This document shows positions 9,290-16,765 of a DNA stretch of 18,027 nt, one piece after another. Made by a program: the position numbers and the translations under genes. Every line of letters starts with the position of its first letter. The stretch's first letter is position 1. Source of the DNA: an uncultured Lachnospiraceae bacterium (GTDB lineage Bacteria > Bacillota > Clostridia > Lachnospirales > Lachnospiraceae); the NCBI GenBank assembly GCA_902797785.1, contig CADBUD010000111.1, positions 1 through 18,027 of the forward strand, written 5' to 3'. The notes beneath the pieces were generated by a model, which saw only the letters and a program-made list of their open reading frames with translations, did not search any database and had not been told where the DNA came from.

Positions 9290-9402
9290 GACAGTTCGTA
9301 TTTGCGATTAAAAAAACGAAAGGGTCCCTGATCCACCGATGATTTGAAGACCGGCATTTTGCCGGTGAGCCTGATGAATCAGGAGGCGGAGGAGACGTAC
9401 TT
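9290..9402 (+). ncRNA. structured 3' UTR or candidate riboregulator between peptide gene and terminator
   Basis: This non-coding stretch follows the peptide stop codon. Visible pairings are TTCGT 9295-9299 with ACGAA 9316-9320, and a perfect 7-bp hairpin ACCGGCA/TGCCGGT at 9350-9356/9360-9366. ATCAGG at 9378-9383 can pair either with CCTGAT at 9327-9332, enclosing the hairpin, or locally with the adjacent CCTGA copy at 9370-9374 through a TGAA tetraloop. The two pairings are mutually exclusive. In addition, GCCGGT 9361-9366 could pair with ACCGGC at 9447-9452 in the 3' arm of the terminator, giving an antitermination-like option. It matches no riboswitch family recognised here. It may simply be a stabilising 3' UTR. 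Confidence 0.4.
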
Positions 9403-9460
9403 AAAAAAGACGCTGGTTATGTGGGCAGGAGATTTGCTGCCACATGACCGGCGTTTTTTG
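9403..9460 (+). terminator. strong intrinsic terminator after the peptide gene
   Basis: The 5' arm at 9410-9428 pairs with the 3' arm at 9437-9454 over about 18 base pairs (including two G-U pairs) with one bulged G and an 8-base loop. The hairpin is followed by a T-tract at 9454-9459 and preceded by an A-tract at 9403-9408. It should end most transcription coming from the surface-protein and peptide genes before the downstream operon. The matching A- and T-tracts would also allow function on the other strand. Confidence 0.9.
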
Positions 9461-9520
9461 TTTGGGGATTATAAGATTGTTTAATTGACTGTAAATAGCA
9501 ATATATTTATAGAAAAATCA

Positions 9521-9549
9521 TTGACACAATTCGGGGGGAGTGGTACCCT
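9521..9549 (+). promoter_or_regulatory. candidate promoter of the regulator/transport/protease operon
   Basis: A perfect TTGACA -35 box at 9521-9526 is followed, after an exact 17-base spacer, by TACCCT at 9544-9549. TACCCT is a poor -10 box, keeping only the first, second and last positions of TATAAT. A strong -35 with a weak -10 suggests a promoter needing an activator, possibly the LytTR protein it precedes. The upstream region 9460-9520 is AT-rich, but no clear pair of LytTR-type direct repeats was found. The predicted leader to the ATG at 9691 is about 135 bases. Confidence 0.55.
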
Positions 9550-9690
9550 TGTTAGGGACGTTTGTTGGAAAGAGCTCCTATTATGTGGGATTTTTGGGGG
9601 CAATTATGGAATCGGGATGCAGGCTCGTCTTTTAGAACAGTGGATCTGGCAAAATTCAGCTCCCGAGGCTTTGGAGGTGCAGACAGCAGG

Positions 9691-10392
9691 ATGAAGATTG
9701 CAATATGTGATGAAAACAAAGAGGATTTGATTCGATTGAATGGGATTTTAATGAGATTTGATGGAAACTACGAGGTCAGTGTCTATCAAAATGGAGCGGA
9801 ACTCTGCTCTGCGGTAGAACAGGGAGGTAGAATCGATCTTCTGTTTTTTTCTGCCTGTAAGAAACAAGAGTGCTGTGTCAAGGTCATAAATCGGCTCCAG
9901 AAGCTCCTGCCGGATATGAATATCGTCTTTATGGCAGCAGATAATGATCATGCCATCAGTGCTTTTTCCGTCTATGCCCTGCATTATCTGTTAAAGCCCA
10001 TATCGGAAGAGGAGGTCTTAGAGGTATTTCGACGCATGGAGCGGAGAAAAGTGACCCAGCACACCTTGACCATACGGGTGGACCGTACCGTTCAAGTACT
10101 GTTTCAAGATGAGATCGTAAAAGTCGAAAGCATGGGGCACAATAAGCTCATAACATTGTCTGACGGACGAACGTTCTCTACCCGAAGAAATTTTGATGAG
10201 CTGCTTGACTTTTTGGATCAAAGCTTCCTAGTCATTCGCAGGGGATGTGCGGTCAATATGAATTACATAGAAAAAATCAATCGAAGGGAATGTACGTTAC
10301 GGGATGGTTCGAGATATCTGATCAGCAGAAAGCTTTGTATGGCGGCAGAACAGCAGTATGTTGATTTTGCATCCGTTTCAAAGAAAAAATAA
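9691..10392 (+). CDS. LytTR-family response regulator with degenerate receiver domain
   Basis: This encodes a 233-residue DNA-binding regulator. Residues 1-120 align by eye with a CheY-like receiver (start MKIAICDEN, end YLLKPI), but key positions are changed. Ser54 occupies the usual phospho-acceptor Asp position, in DLLFFSACK. Ala82 replaces the conserved Thr/Ser after beta-4, in VFMAAD. The acidic pair (D7, E8) and Lys102 remain. Residues about 123-230 form a LytTR DNA-binding domain, with GHNKLITLSDG, the FLVIRRGCAVN segment and the LRDG turn. Ordinary Asp phosphorylation is therefore unlikely, and no histidine kinase is encoded nearby. Control may come from a ligand, another protein or expression level. 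The start at 9691 is chosen because GGAGGT lies 12 bases upstream and the receiver begins there; the frame stays open back to a TTG at 9562 but with no good ribosome site. It is first in the operon, 20 bases before the next gene. Confidence 0.9.
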   Translation: MKIAICDENKEDLIRLNGILMRFDGNYEVSVYQNGAELCSAVEQGGRIDLLFFSACKKQECCVKVINRLQKLLPDMNIVFMAADNDHAISAFSVYALHYLLKPISEEEVLEVFRRMERRKVTQHTLTIRVDRTVQVLFQDEIVKVESMGHNKLITLSDGRTFSTRRNFDELLDFLDQSFLVIRRGCAVNMNYIEKINRRECTLRDGSRYLISRKLCMAAEQQYVDFASVSKKK

Positions 10393-10412
10393 AATTGAGG
10401 AGATAGAATGCC

Positions 10413-11804
10413 ATGATTACGAGCATAAGAAAACTTCTCCAGAAGCATGAGATACCAATGGGAGAAAGTGTATATCAGGAGTTCGACGAACGGGAGCTGG
10501 ATTATTTGATCACGATCGGAGATTTTGTAGAGGCGGCGAATGCTGAAAAAATGTCGGATGACTTTTACCTTTTGGAAAAAGAGAGAAACATTGAAAATGA
10601 GATTTTTTGGAACTGTCCGGAGTACAAAGAGAACGAGGAACGAACGAGAGAGATCAATAAAAAGCTGAAAATGAAATCTTCTAAATCGACAGAAGAAATG
10701 TCAGAGGAAGAGGAAGCCGGCTTACGTGCAGAAAGAAAGCAGTTGGCTGCGCGGAAAAAGGAGCTGACAAAAGAGCTTCTTTTAGAGACCAAACAGCGGC
10801 TTGGCTATGTCTGGCAGGAGCAGAAAGGGCTTAGGTATAAAAGTACGGTCTTCCTCAGTGGATATCGGGACTTAAAGAAAAAGCTCCCGATCTTGTCAAA
10901 GCTCGATCTTGAGCATATGGAAGGTCTTCCGCTGTTCGTGTCAAATATTCATCTTCTCACCAAGGCGCTAGAGGAGCAGAAGGAGATTGGAATCGTTGGG
11001 GGGCCCTGCCTGTTCGGAATGGATGAGGTCTTTTTACATATTTATCTGAATGACAATACAGGGGTCGATTTTGACTGCAGCTGCGGCAGAAGGTGCTTAA
11101 ATGAGACGAAGACGGAGGATACCTTAGAGGAATATATTTTCCGTCATCGTAAGGAGATCAGGTCGATCAAGATCGAGAACCGGAAAACGGGCGTGACGCG
11201 CCAAGAATATGACAGCATCCTGTATGTCTTTGCTTTTGCAGATCTTTTAAAGGCAAAGGTCGTGATCCCGCTGCCGGATATTTCTTATCTTAAATATATG
11301 GAGAGCGATTTATCCGGACTGGATGAAGCATACCGCAGGGAAATCATGGCGTCGTTTCAAACAGAGTGTCATATCTTGACGGATTATTATCTGGGGGTGA
11401 TCGAAACGATCGCAGAGAGCTATCCTAAGGTCGAATATCAGGTGCTGCATGAGAGAAATAAAGAGCTGTGCAGCCTGTTTTATGAAAAGAGAGCGCCATT
11501 CCTTCAAAAGTCATCCTATATTCAGAAGCTTACGAATGTGAGTGGAAGAAAGGATGCAGTCATCGATTATATTACCATGCTGGCGCTTCCTTATTATGTC
11601 TATGGGATTTCTAATATTTTGCAGCTCGACAGTGTTGATGAGACTGATTCGGGCAGAAAATGTAAAAAAATACATAAAAAAGAAATTTCTCTGTCACAGA
11701 TCTTATATCCGGAGTATTTGAGCAGGGATGGAAAACATACGATTTATTATGCCCCACAGGAGTATAAGGATTATCTGGAGCAGGAAACGTTCAAAAAAGA
11801 ATAG
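10413..11804 (+). CDS. unrecognised 463-residue cytoplasmic protein of the peptide/transport operon
   Basis: I do not recognise this family. No signal peptide or membrane segment is visible, so it is probably cytosolic. Residues about 55-130 are highly charged and probably coiled-coil (KENEERTREINKKLK and RAERKQLAARKKELTKELL). From about 140 the composition is that of a globular alpha/beta domain. It includes a GIVGGPCLFGMDE loop at 193-205, a compact cysteine cluster CSCGRRC at 222-228, a hydrophobic strand-loop KVVIPLPDISY at 282-292, and LPYYVYGISN followed by LQLDSVDETDSGRKCKK at 392-419. The CSCGRRC cluster could bind metal or take part in redox chemistry, but it lacks the second CxxC of common zinc ribbons. 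GAGGAGA lies 11 bases before the ATG. The position between the regulator and the transporter suggests an enzyme or adaptor of the same system, perhaps acting on the nearby peptide. That role is inference. Confidence 0.8.
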   Translation: MITSIRKLLQKHEIPMGESVYQEFDERELDYLITIGDFVEAANAEKMSDDFYLLEKERNIENEIFWNCPEYKENEERTREINKKLKMKSSKSTEEMSEEEEAGLRAERKQLAARKKELTKELLLETKQRLGYVWQEQKGLRYKSTVFLSGYRDLKKKLPILSKLDLEHMEGLPLFVSNIHLLTKALEEQKEIGIVGGPCLFGMDEVFLHIYLNDNTGVDFDCSCGRRCLNETKTEDTLEEYIFRHRKEIRSIKIENRKTGVTRQEYDSILYVFAFADLLKAKVVIPLPDISYLKYMESDLSGLDEAYRREIMASFQTECHILTDYYLGVIETIAESYPKVEYQVLHERNKELCSLFYEKRAPFLQKSSYIQKLTNVSGRKDAVIDYITMLALPYYVYGISNILQLDSVDETDSGRKCKKIHKKEISLSQILYPEYLSRDGKHTIYYAPQEYKDYLEQETFKKE

Positions 11805-11838
11805 TTCCCAAAATCAGAAGACAGACAGGAGGAAAAAG

Positions 11839-14800
11839 ATGTTTTCGAGCTTACGATTTTTAAAATTTGGAAAAAAGGATCTGGTCGCTGCCTGCCTTAT
11901 CGTGATCTGCACCATCTATGCAATCTTGCAGTGGTATTATATGGTCCCGAGCGGAATCATGGGAAGGGAGGTCATCAGTCCGTATCTTGTTACAATGGAT
12001 GAGGAGGGGAACTGTTATATTTCTCACGATGGAAAGAGCGAAGTCCTAAAGGTCAATCAAAAGGACCAGATCACAGCGTGGATGACGGTGAACAGTCACG
12101 AGCTGTATACCTTTGGACAGGCGAATGATATCGCGGTGGATGAAGAAGGAAATATTTTTATTTCAGATATTACATGGAATGCAAGCGGACTGGGAATGGA
12201 ATGTGAGAGCGTTTTAGAATTTGATTCCAAAGGTCATTACAAAAGTTATCCGGCGTATTTTGATTATTCCAATCTAAATGATCTGACAGATCTGGAGGGA
12301 GTGCCGGAGCTTGTCATGAGGCGGAACATCTATTCTCTGACTCACAATCAGGGGGATACTTTTTTGGCGCTTCCGGCGATGTCAGAAGAGGGAGAAAGCA
12401 AGGTCTACATCTTTCAGAATCAAAAGAATGGACAGGAAGGTGCAGAGGAAGGCACATTTCTGCCTGTGTATGATGAGCTGTGGGAACGTGCCGAGGATAT
12501 TCAGGACATTGCAGTCGTAGAAGCAGGATGGTTCTATGTGGTCGATAAAAAGGGAGAAATTTTTCTTTCCAAGGATGGGAAAGTGACTTCTGTGTATAAA
12601 ACCGACGAATCTTCCTATGTCCTTCCATATAGCATGACTGTGGATGAACGTGGAACTGCTTATTTTACGGATATCTGTAATGGAGAGATCTATCAGATCA
12701 AGGAGAAAACGGTATCCAAGCTCTATGATCAGGAGACGCTGACCAAGATGACCGGATTTCCAATGTCAGAGACCATTCTGCAGACGATCAAGGCGGTCAA
12801 AAGCGGCGGGACGCAATATCTTACCATGACCTGTGCCGATGGAGCAGCGGTGATCAATTTAGAAACAGGGGATTGCCGTGTCCTGTCAGAGTTATCTTAT
12901 CTTCCGGCAGTACAGGTGATGAATGTGCTCCGTTATATCGCGGTCGTTCTGGCAGTTTTGATAGCGTTCTATTATCTTCTGGTCCTGATCAAATATTTAT
13001 ATGTTTCCGGAATTTTGGAGAAGAAATCCATCAGTCTGGCATTGATCCTAGGAGTTGGCATAGCTTCCCTTTTTGTCATGAATAATATGATGGCAAATTT
13101 TCAGGACAGTTTTATTTCCGAACAGATCAACAAGCTGTGCATGGTGGCGCAGATCGCTTCGGATACGATCGACCGAAATGATTTAGAGAGCGTAAAGTAT
13201 CCGGCGGATTATGACTCGCCCGAAAATGCCAATCTTCACGAATTTATGAATCACTTGATCGACGTGACAAGTGAATACAGCGAGAACGTCTACTGTAATC
13301 TGGTCAGGGTGGAGGAGGACCGCTGTTATGCGATCGCATACTTAGATGAATCGATCGGCTGCTATTATCCGCTCGATCAATTTGAGGCGGAGGAAGCGAG
13401 AACCGTCTACGAGACGAAAGATAAGTATATCAATCAAGGAAAATCTGACGCGACCGGACAGTATGTCTATGTCAAGGAACCGATTCTTACGGAGGATGGA
13501 GAGGTCGCCGGAATCGTAGAGATCGGTATGGTCTCCGATACCTTGACCGGCATGGTCAGCGCGATGAGAAATCAGATCGTGGTACGGATCATACTGTTGA
13601 TCACGATCGGTGTCTTCCTTCTCAATGAAGGCATGGCGTTTTACGACGATTATAAGGAATGGAAGAAAAAAAGAAAAGAGAGAGGAATGGTCTCATTTCC
13701 GGTGTCCTTTTTGCGGATCATGACCTTCTTATGCTTTGCAGCCTATAATATGTCCACCAGTTTCCTGCCGGTCTATATCGAAAGCTTTTATACGGAGGCG
13801 CTTCCATTTTCTCAGGAGCTTTCGGGCTCCCTTCCATTGACCGTGAATTTTGCGATCATTGGAATCATGGCTCTGTTCTGTACCGGTCTGCTTCGGAAGC
13901 TGGGCTTTCGGACGGTCATGTTTTTTGGAACCGTGCTCTGTCTGATCGGAGATCTGTGTCTGGCGCTGTCCTCCGGTTATTGGATGGCGTTTGGCGGACT
14001 GACGCTCAATGGATTTGGCTGTGGTCTGCTGATGAACGGATTGACGATTACGGTAGCGAACCAGAACAAAGAGGATCAGACGAAAGGATTTTCGGCCATC
14101 AATGGTGCGATCCTTTCCGGTATGATCTGCGGTACGGTCGTTGGAGCGACCTTGGCAGAGAAATACGGAGAGTCGAACATGTTCTTCTTCTCCTCCGGTG
14201 TCTGGGCTGTCTGCTGTATCATGGTCTTTGTGATCGGAAAGCACTTCCATCTGGAAAAGAAAGAGGTTCAAAAGATCAATGTATTTTCCGTGGTCGTATC
14301 CAAGAGCGTGCTGGTCTTCCTTTTGCTGGCAGTCGTGCCATACACGGTAGTGAACGGATTTGTCAGTTATTTCCTGCCGATCATAGGTGAGCGTTTCGGC
14401 TTTGGAGAGTCGATGGTCAGTCTGCTCTTAGTCATGAACTGTCTGGTCGGAATCTTCTTGAGCGAGACCTTGACGAATTTGAGCATGAAGTATTTGGGAA
14501 GGGCTTCGATCTATGTATCCAGCCTTCTGTCTCTTGGAGTGATCATACTATTCTCACAATATCAAAATATACCTATGCTGGCGTTTACGATGCTTCTTCT
14601 TGGAGCAGCCAAAGGCTTTGGAGCGACGAGTCGGGAACTTCTCTTCTGCGAGCAGAAGAAGATTCAAATGATCGGCGAAGACCGAGCAATGGGGTATTTC
14701 AATCTTGCGGACAATCTGGGAGAATCCTTGGGAACGATGGTGTTTGGAGGAATCTTGCAGGTCGGACTGTTCCACGGAATGCTGATCTTGTCCGGAGTCT

Positions 14801-14859
14801 CGGTAGCATTGCTCGGCTTGTTCGAGGGATTGTTTCGGAAGGAGTGGAAAAGTGACTGA
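11839..14859 (+). CDS. beta-propeller/Cache sensor fused to a 12-TM major facilitator transporter
   Basis: This encodes a 1006-residue polytopic membrane protein. TM1 is at about 15-36. Residues about 48-350 form an extracellular NHL/SMP-30-like beta-propeller, with repeated blades such as AVDEEGNIFISD and TVDERGTAYFTD. TM2 (about 363-389) and TM3 (399-418) follow. Residues about 420-582 resemble a single Cache sensor domain, ending in the characteristic EPILTEDGEVAGIVEIGMV strand pair. TM4 (581-601) and a basic cytosolic linker (KEWKKKRKERG) lead to a full MFS domain, about 621-1000, in which 12 hydrophobic segments can be counted. Sixteen TM segments in all place both sensor modules outside and all the basic loops inside. 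The substrate is unknown; the context suggests peptide or signal export, or ligand-gated uptake. The start at 11839 follows CAGGAGGA; an in-frame upstream ATG at 11728 lies inside the previous gene and has no ribosome site. The 3' end overlaps the protease gene by 8 bases. Confidence 0.88.
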   Translation: MFSSLRFLKFGKKDLVAACLIVICTIYAILQWYYMVPSGIMGREVISPYLVTMDEEGNCYISHDGKSEVLKVNQKDQITAWMTVNSHELYTFGQANDIAVDEEGNIFISDITWNASGLGMECESVLEFDSKGHYKSYPAYFDYSNLNDLTDLEGVPELVMRRNIYSLTHNQGDTFLALPAMSEEGESKVYIFQNQKNGQEGAEEGTFLPVYDELWERAEDIQDIAVVEAGWFYVVDKKGEIFLSKDGKVTSVYKTDESSYVLPYSMTVDERGTAYFTDICNGEIYQIKEKTVSKLYDQETLTKMTGFPMSETILQTIKAVKSGGTQYLTMTCADGAAVINLETGDCRVLSELSYLPAVQVMNVLRYIAVVLAVLIAFYYLLVLIKYLYVSGILEKKSISLALILGVGIASLFVMNNMMANFQDSFISEQINKLCMVAQIASDTIDRNDLESVKYPADYDSPENANLHEFMNHLIDVTSEYSENVYCNLVRVEEDRCYAIAYLDESIGCYYPLDQFEAEEARTVYETKDKYINQGKSDATGQYVYVKEPILTEDGEVAGIVEIGMVSDTLTGMVSAMRNQIVVRIILLITIGVFLLNEGMAFYDDYKEWKKKRKERGMVSFPVSFLRIMTFLCFAAYNMSTSFLPVYIESFYTEALPFSQELSGSLPLTVNFAIIGIMALFCTGLLRKLGFRTVMFFGTVLCLIGDLCLALSSGYWMAFGGLTLNGFGCGLLMNGLTITVANQNKEDQTKGFSAINGAILSGMICGTVVGATLAEKYGESNMFFFSSGVWAVCCIMVFVIGKHFHLEKKEVQKINVFSVVVSKSVLVFLLLAVVPYTVVNGFVSYFLPIIGERFGFGESMVSLLLVMNCLVGIFLSETLTNLSMKYLGRASIYVSSLLSLGVIILFSQYQNIPMLAFTMLLLGAAKGFGATSRELLFCEQKKIQMIGEDRAMGYFNLADNLGESLGTMVFGGILQVGLFHGMLILSGVSVALLGLFEGLFRKEWKSD

Positions 14860-16765
14860 TAAGGATAACAGTAAATTTAAACAGTACAGCTCTTTTTTTC
14901 TAGTATTTGTATTGTTCTTAACGTCCTTAGATTTCCCTGTCCTTGCCAAACAGGAACAAGATGTTCCTGAGACGCTCTTTTTGTGGGAACAGGATGAGGA
15001 CTTTTTGGCACAATGGTATATTCAGGAAATAGATGCCCAAAAGACGTTATGCTGGATGAAGGAGAAGGGAGTGGATGCCGGTCAGGGGGTCGTCGTAGCT
15101 GTCATTGATACCGGTGTTTCCCTGCTGCATGAGGATTTGATCGATAATCTCTGGGTCAATGAAGCAGAAGCAAATGGAGTGGAGGGAGTCGATGATGACG
15201 GGAATGGATACGTGGATGATATCTATGGTGTGAACCTGATCGACAGCCATACCAATATGACAGATGCATCCGGCCATGGGACCATGATGGCTGGGATCAT
15301 TGCCATGACAGCAGGAAATGGCGGGGGCGCAGGGATTGCATATGGGGCAAAGATCATGCCGGTCAAAGTCAGCAGGGACGGGAACTTCACAACGGAAAAA
15401 GCAGTGGAGGGAATCCGGTATGCCATTGCTATGGGAGCAGATATTATCAATATGTCCTTTGGGACGTATTATGAGTCAGAGCTTTTATATGATGCGATAA
15501 AAGAAGCATCGAAATCCTGCCTTTTGGTCGCGGCAGCCGGAAATGAAGCTTATGCGACAGAGGAGGCAGAATTTGACGGGGTGAAAAAGGGAAATTTGTA
15601 TCCTGCTGCCTATGATGAGGTGGTCGGTGTGATGGCGGAAAATCGAAGCGGCAGACTTTTCGGAGCCTCCAATTTTGATTCTTCTGTAGGAAACGGGGCA
15701 GAATATGAGATCGTTGCTCCGGGAGAACAGATCTATAGTACGTCATTGAGGGGAAAAAATGCTTATACGAAGGGAACCTCACCGGCAGCAGCACTGGTCT
15801 CCGGAGCATATGCGGTCTATCTTAGCATGATACGAAACGGACTCATAGATCCTTTTGAGACAGAGCTTTCCTGCACGCAGATCCGTCAGGATTTTTTAGA
15901 TAAAATGGTACATACGATGGAGTTTTCGCCGGTAGAAGGCGTGACATTAACTTATAAAAAACTGCTGCTTTCCGATCTCCTGCCGGAAGCTTCACAGGAA
16001 GGGGAAAGCGGAGAAAGCGGCTCAGGCAGAAGTGAGTCAGGCGGAACCGGAGAAGGCGGCTCAGGCGGAACCGAGTCGGGCGGAAGTGAATCAGGCGGAA
16101 GTGAATCAGGCGGAACTGGAGAAGGCGGCTCAGGCGGAACCGAGTCGGGCGGAAGTGAATCAGGCGGAAGTGAATCAGGCGGAACCGGAGAAGGCGGCTC
16201 AGGCGGAACCGGAGAAGGCGGCTTAAGCGGAAGTGAGTCAGGAGGAACCGGAGAAGGCGGCTTAAGCGGAAGTGAGTCAGGAGGAACCGGAGAAAGCGGC
16301 TTAAGTGGAAGCGAGGCAAGTGGAACCGGAGAAAGCGCTTCGAGCGGAAGTAAGTCGGGGGAAATCGGCGAAAGCGCTTCGAGCGGGACAGGTTCAGGCA
16401 GAAGCAATTCCTCGAGTCTATCTCATTCAGAAATCAAGAAAATAAAACGCACGTTTCAAAAGAAGAGACCTGTCATATCCATCGCCCGCTCCCAAGATCA
16501 AACGAAAAAAGCCAGGCTGACTATTTCCTTCCAAAAGACAGAACTCATGAAGAAATACCAGCCAATGAAGCAATTACATTTTATCGTCTATCGTTCCAAA
16601 CATAAGAACAGCGGTTTCCGGCTCCTGAGAACGACGAAGAAACAAAAGCTTGCCATCCGGTGCCGCAAACAAAAATATTATTACTGTGTAAGAGCATATT
16701 TTGTACTTAATGGGAAAAAAATAAAAACGAAACGAAGTGAGGCGAAGATATGTTTCCAATTCTGA
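14852..16765 (+). CDS. secreted subtilisin-like (S8) serine protease with Gly/Ser repeat linker and Fn3-like tail
   Basis: This encodes a 637-residue extracellular protease. A signal peptide spans about 1-32 (hydrophobic SSFFLVFVLFLTSLDF, cleavage after VLA). The catalytic domain covers about 55-355. Asp86 lies in VAVIDTGV, His142 in SGHGT, oxyanion Asn231 in AAAGNE and nucleophile Ser310 in GTSPAAALVSG, so the triad is intact. Pro311 replaces the usual Met of GTSMA. Residues about 383-520 are Gly/Ser/Glu/Thr repeats. The basic C-terminal part, about 525-637, resembles an Fn3-like domain (YYYCVRAYFVLNGKK) common in clostridial surface proteins. No long pro-domain is evident between the signal peptide and the catalytic core. 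GTG is taken as start because GGAAGGAG lies just upstream and the gene overlaps the transporter by 8 bases, implying translational coupling. It may mature the exported peptide or the giant surface protein; the target is unproven. Confidence 0.92.
   Translation: MTDKDNSKFKQYSSFFLVFVLFLTSLDFPVLAKQEQDVPETLFLWEQDEDFLAQWYIQEIDAQKTLCWMKEKGVDAGQGVVVAVIDTGVSLLHEDLIDNLWVNEAEANGVEGVDDDGNGYVDDIYGVNLIDSHTNMTDASGHGTMMAGIIAMTAGNGGGAGIAYGAKIMPVKVSRDGNFTTEKAVEGIRYAIAMGADIINMSFGTYYESELLYDAIKEASKSCLLVAAAGNEAYATEEAEFDGVKKGNLYPAAYDEVVGVMAENRSGRLFGASNFDSSVGNGAEYEIVAPGEQIYSTSLRGKNAYTKGTSPAAALVSGAYAVYLSMIRNGLIDPFETELSCTQIRQDFLDKMVHTMEFSPVEGVTLTYKKLLLSDLLPEASQEGESGESGSGRSESGGTGEGGSGGTESGGSESGGSESGGTGEGGSGGTESGGSESGGSESGGTGEGGSGGTGEGGLSGSESGGTGEGGLSGSESGGTGESGLSGSEASGTGESASSGSKSGEIGESASSGTGSGRSNSSSLSHSEIKKIKRTFQKKRPVISIARSQDQTKKARLTISFQKTELMKKYQPMKQLHFIVYRSKHKNSGFRLLRTTKKQKLAIRCRKQKYYYCVRAYFVLNGKKIKTKRSEAKICFQF
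16040..16177 (+). repeat. two tandem 69-bp repeats in the protease linker
   Basis: Two adjacent copies (16040-16108 and 16109-16177) encode the same 23-residue block, beginning GGTGEGGSGG and ending GGSESGGSES. They differ by one silent base (GGAACC versus GGAACT). Near identity at the DNA level points to recent duplication and possible length variation among strains. A partial third copy (GGTGEGGS) follows at 16178-16201. Confidence 0.85.
16202..16396 (+). repeat. five tandem 39-bp repeats in the protease linker
   Basis: Five 13-codon units start at 16202, 16241, 16280, 16319 and 16358. The first two encode identical GGTGEGGLSGSES units. The later ones drift to GGTGESGLSGSEA, SGTGESASSGSKS and GEIGESASSGTGS. 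The gradient of decay suggests that amplification occurred at the left end next to the 69-bp repeats. The product is a flexible, mildly acidic spacer between the catalytic core and the Fn3-like tail. Confidence 0.82.

Noticed and set aside
9316..9400. Possible hammerhead ribozyme (GAAA at 9318-9321 and CTGATGA at 9371-9377)
   Set aside because: The core elements are not joined by the required three stems in any permutation. The GAGC gap after the hairpin and the lack of a stem III rule it out.
9293..9400. Known riboswitch such as fluoride, c-di-GMP, THF or glycine
   Set aside because: Partial resemblance (GATGA motifs around a hairpin) does not follow the order of conserved elements of any of these families as I know them.
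9485..9694. 69-residue open frame starting at TTG
   Set aside because: It runs across the predicted promoter, has no ribosome site and ends within the regulator start. It is probably chance.
11728..11838. N-terminal extension of the MFS fusion from ATG 11728
   Set aside because: The extension lies mostly inside the previous gene in another frame, is basic and low in information, and the CAGGAGGA site clearly serves ATG 11839.
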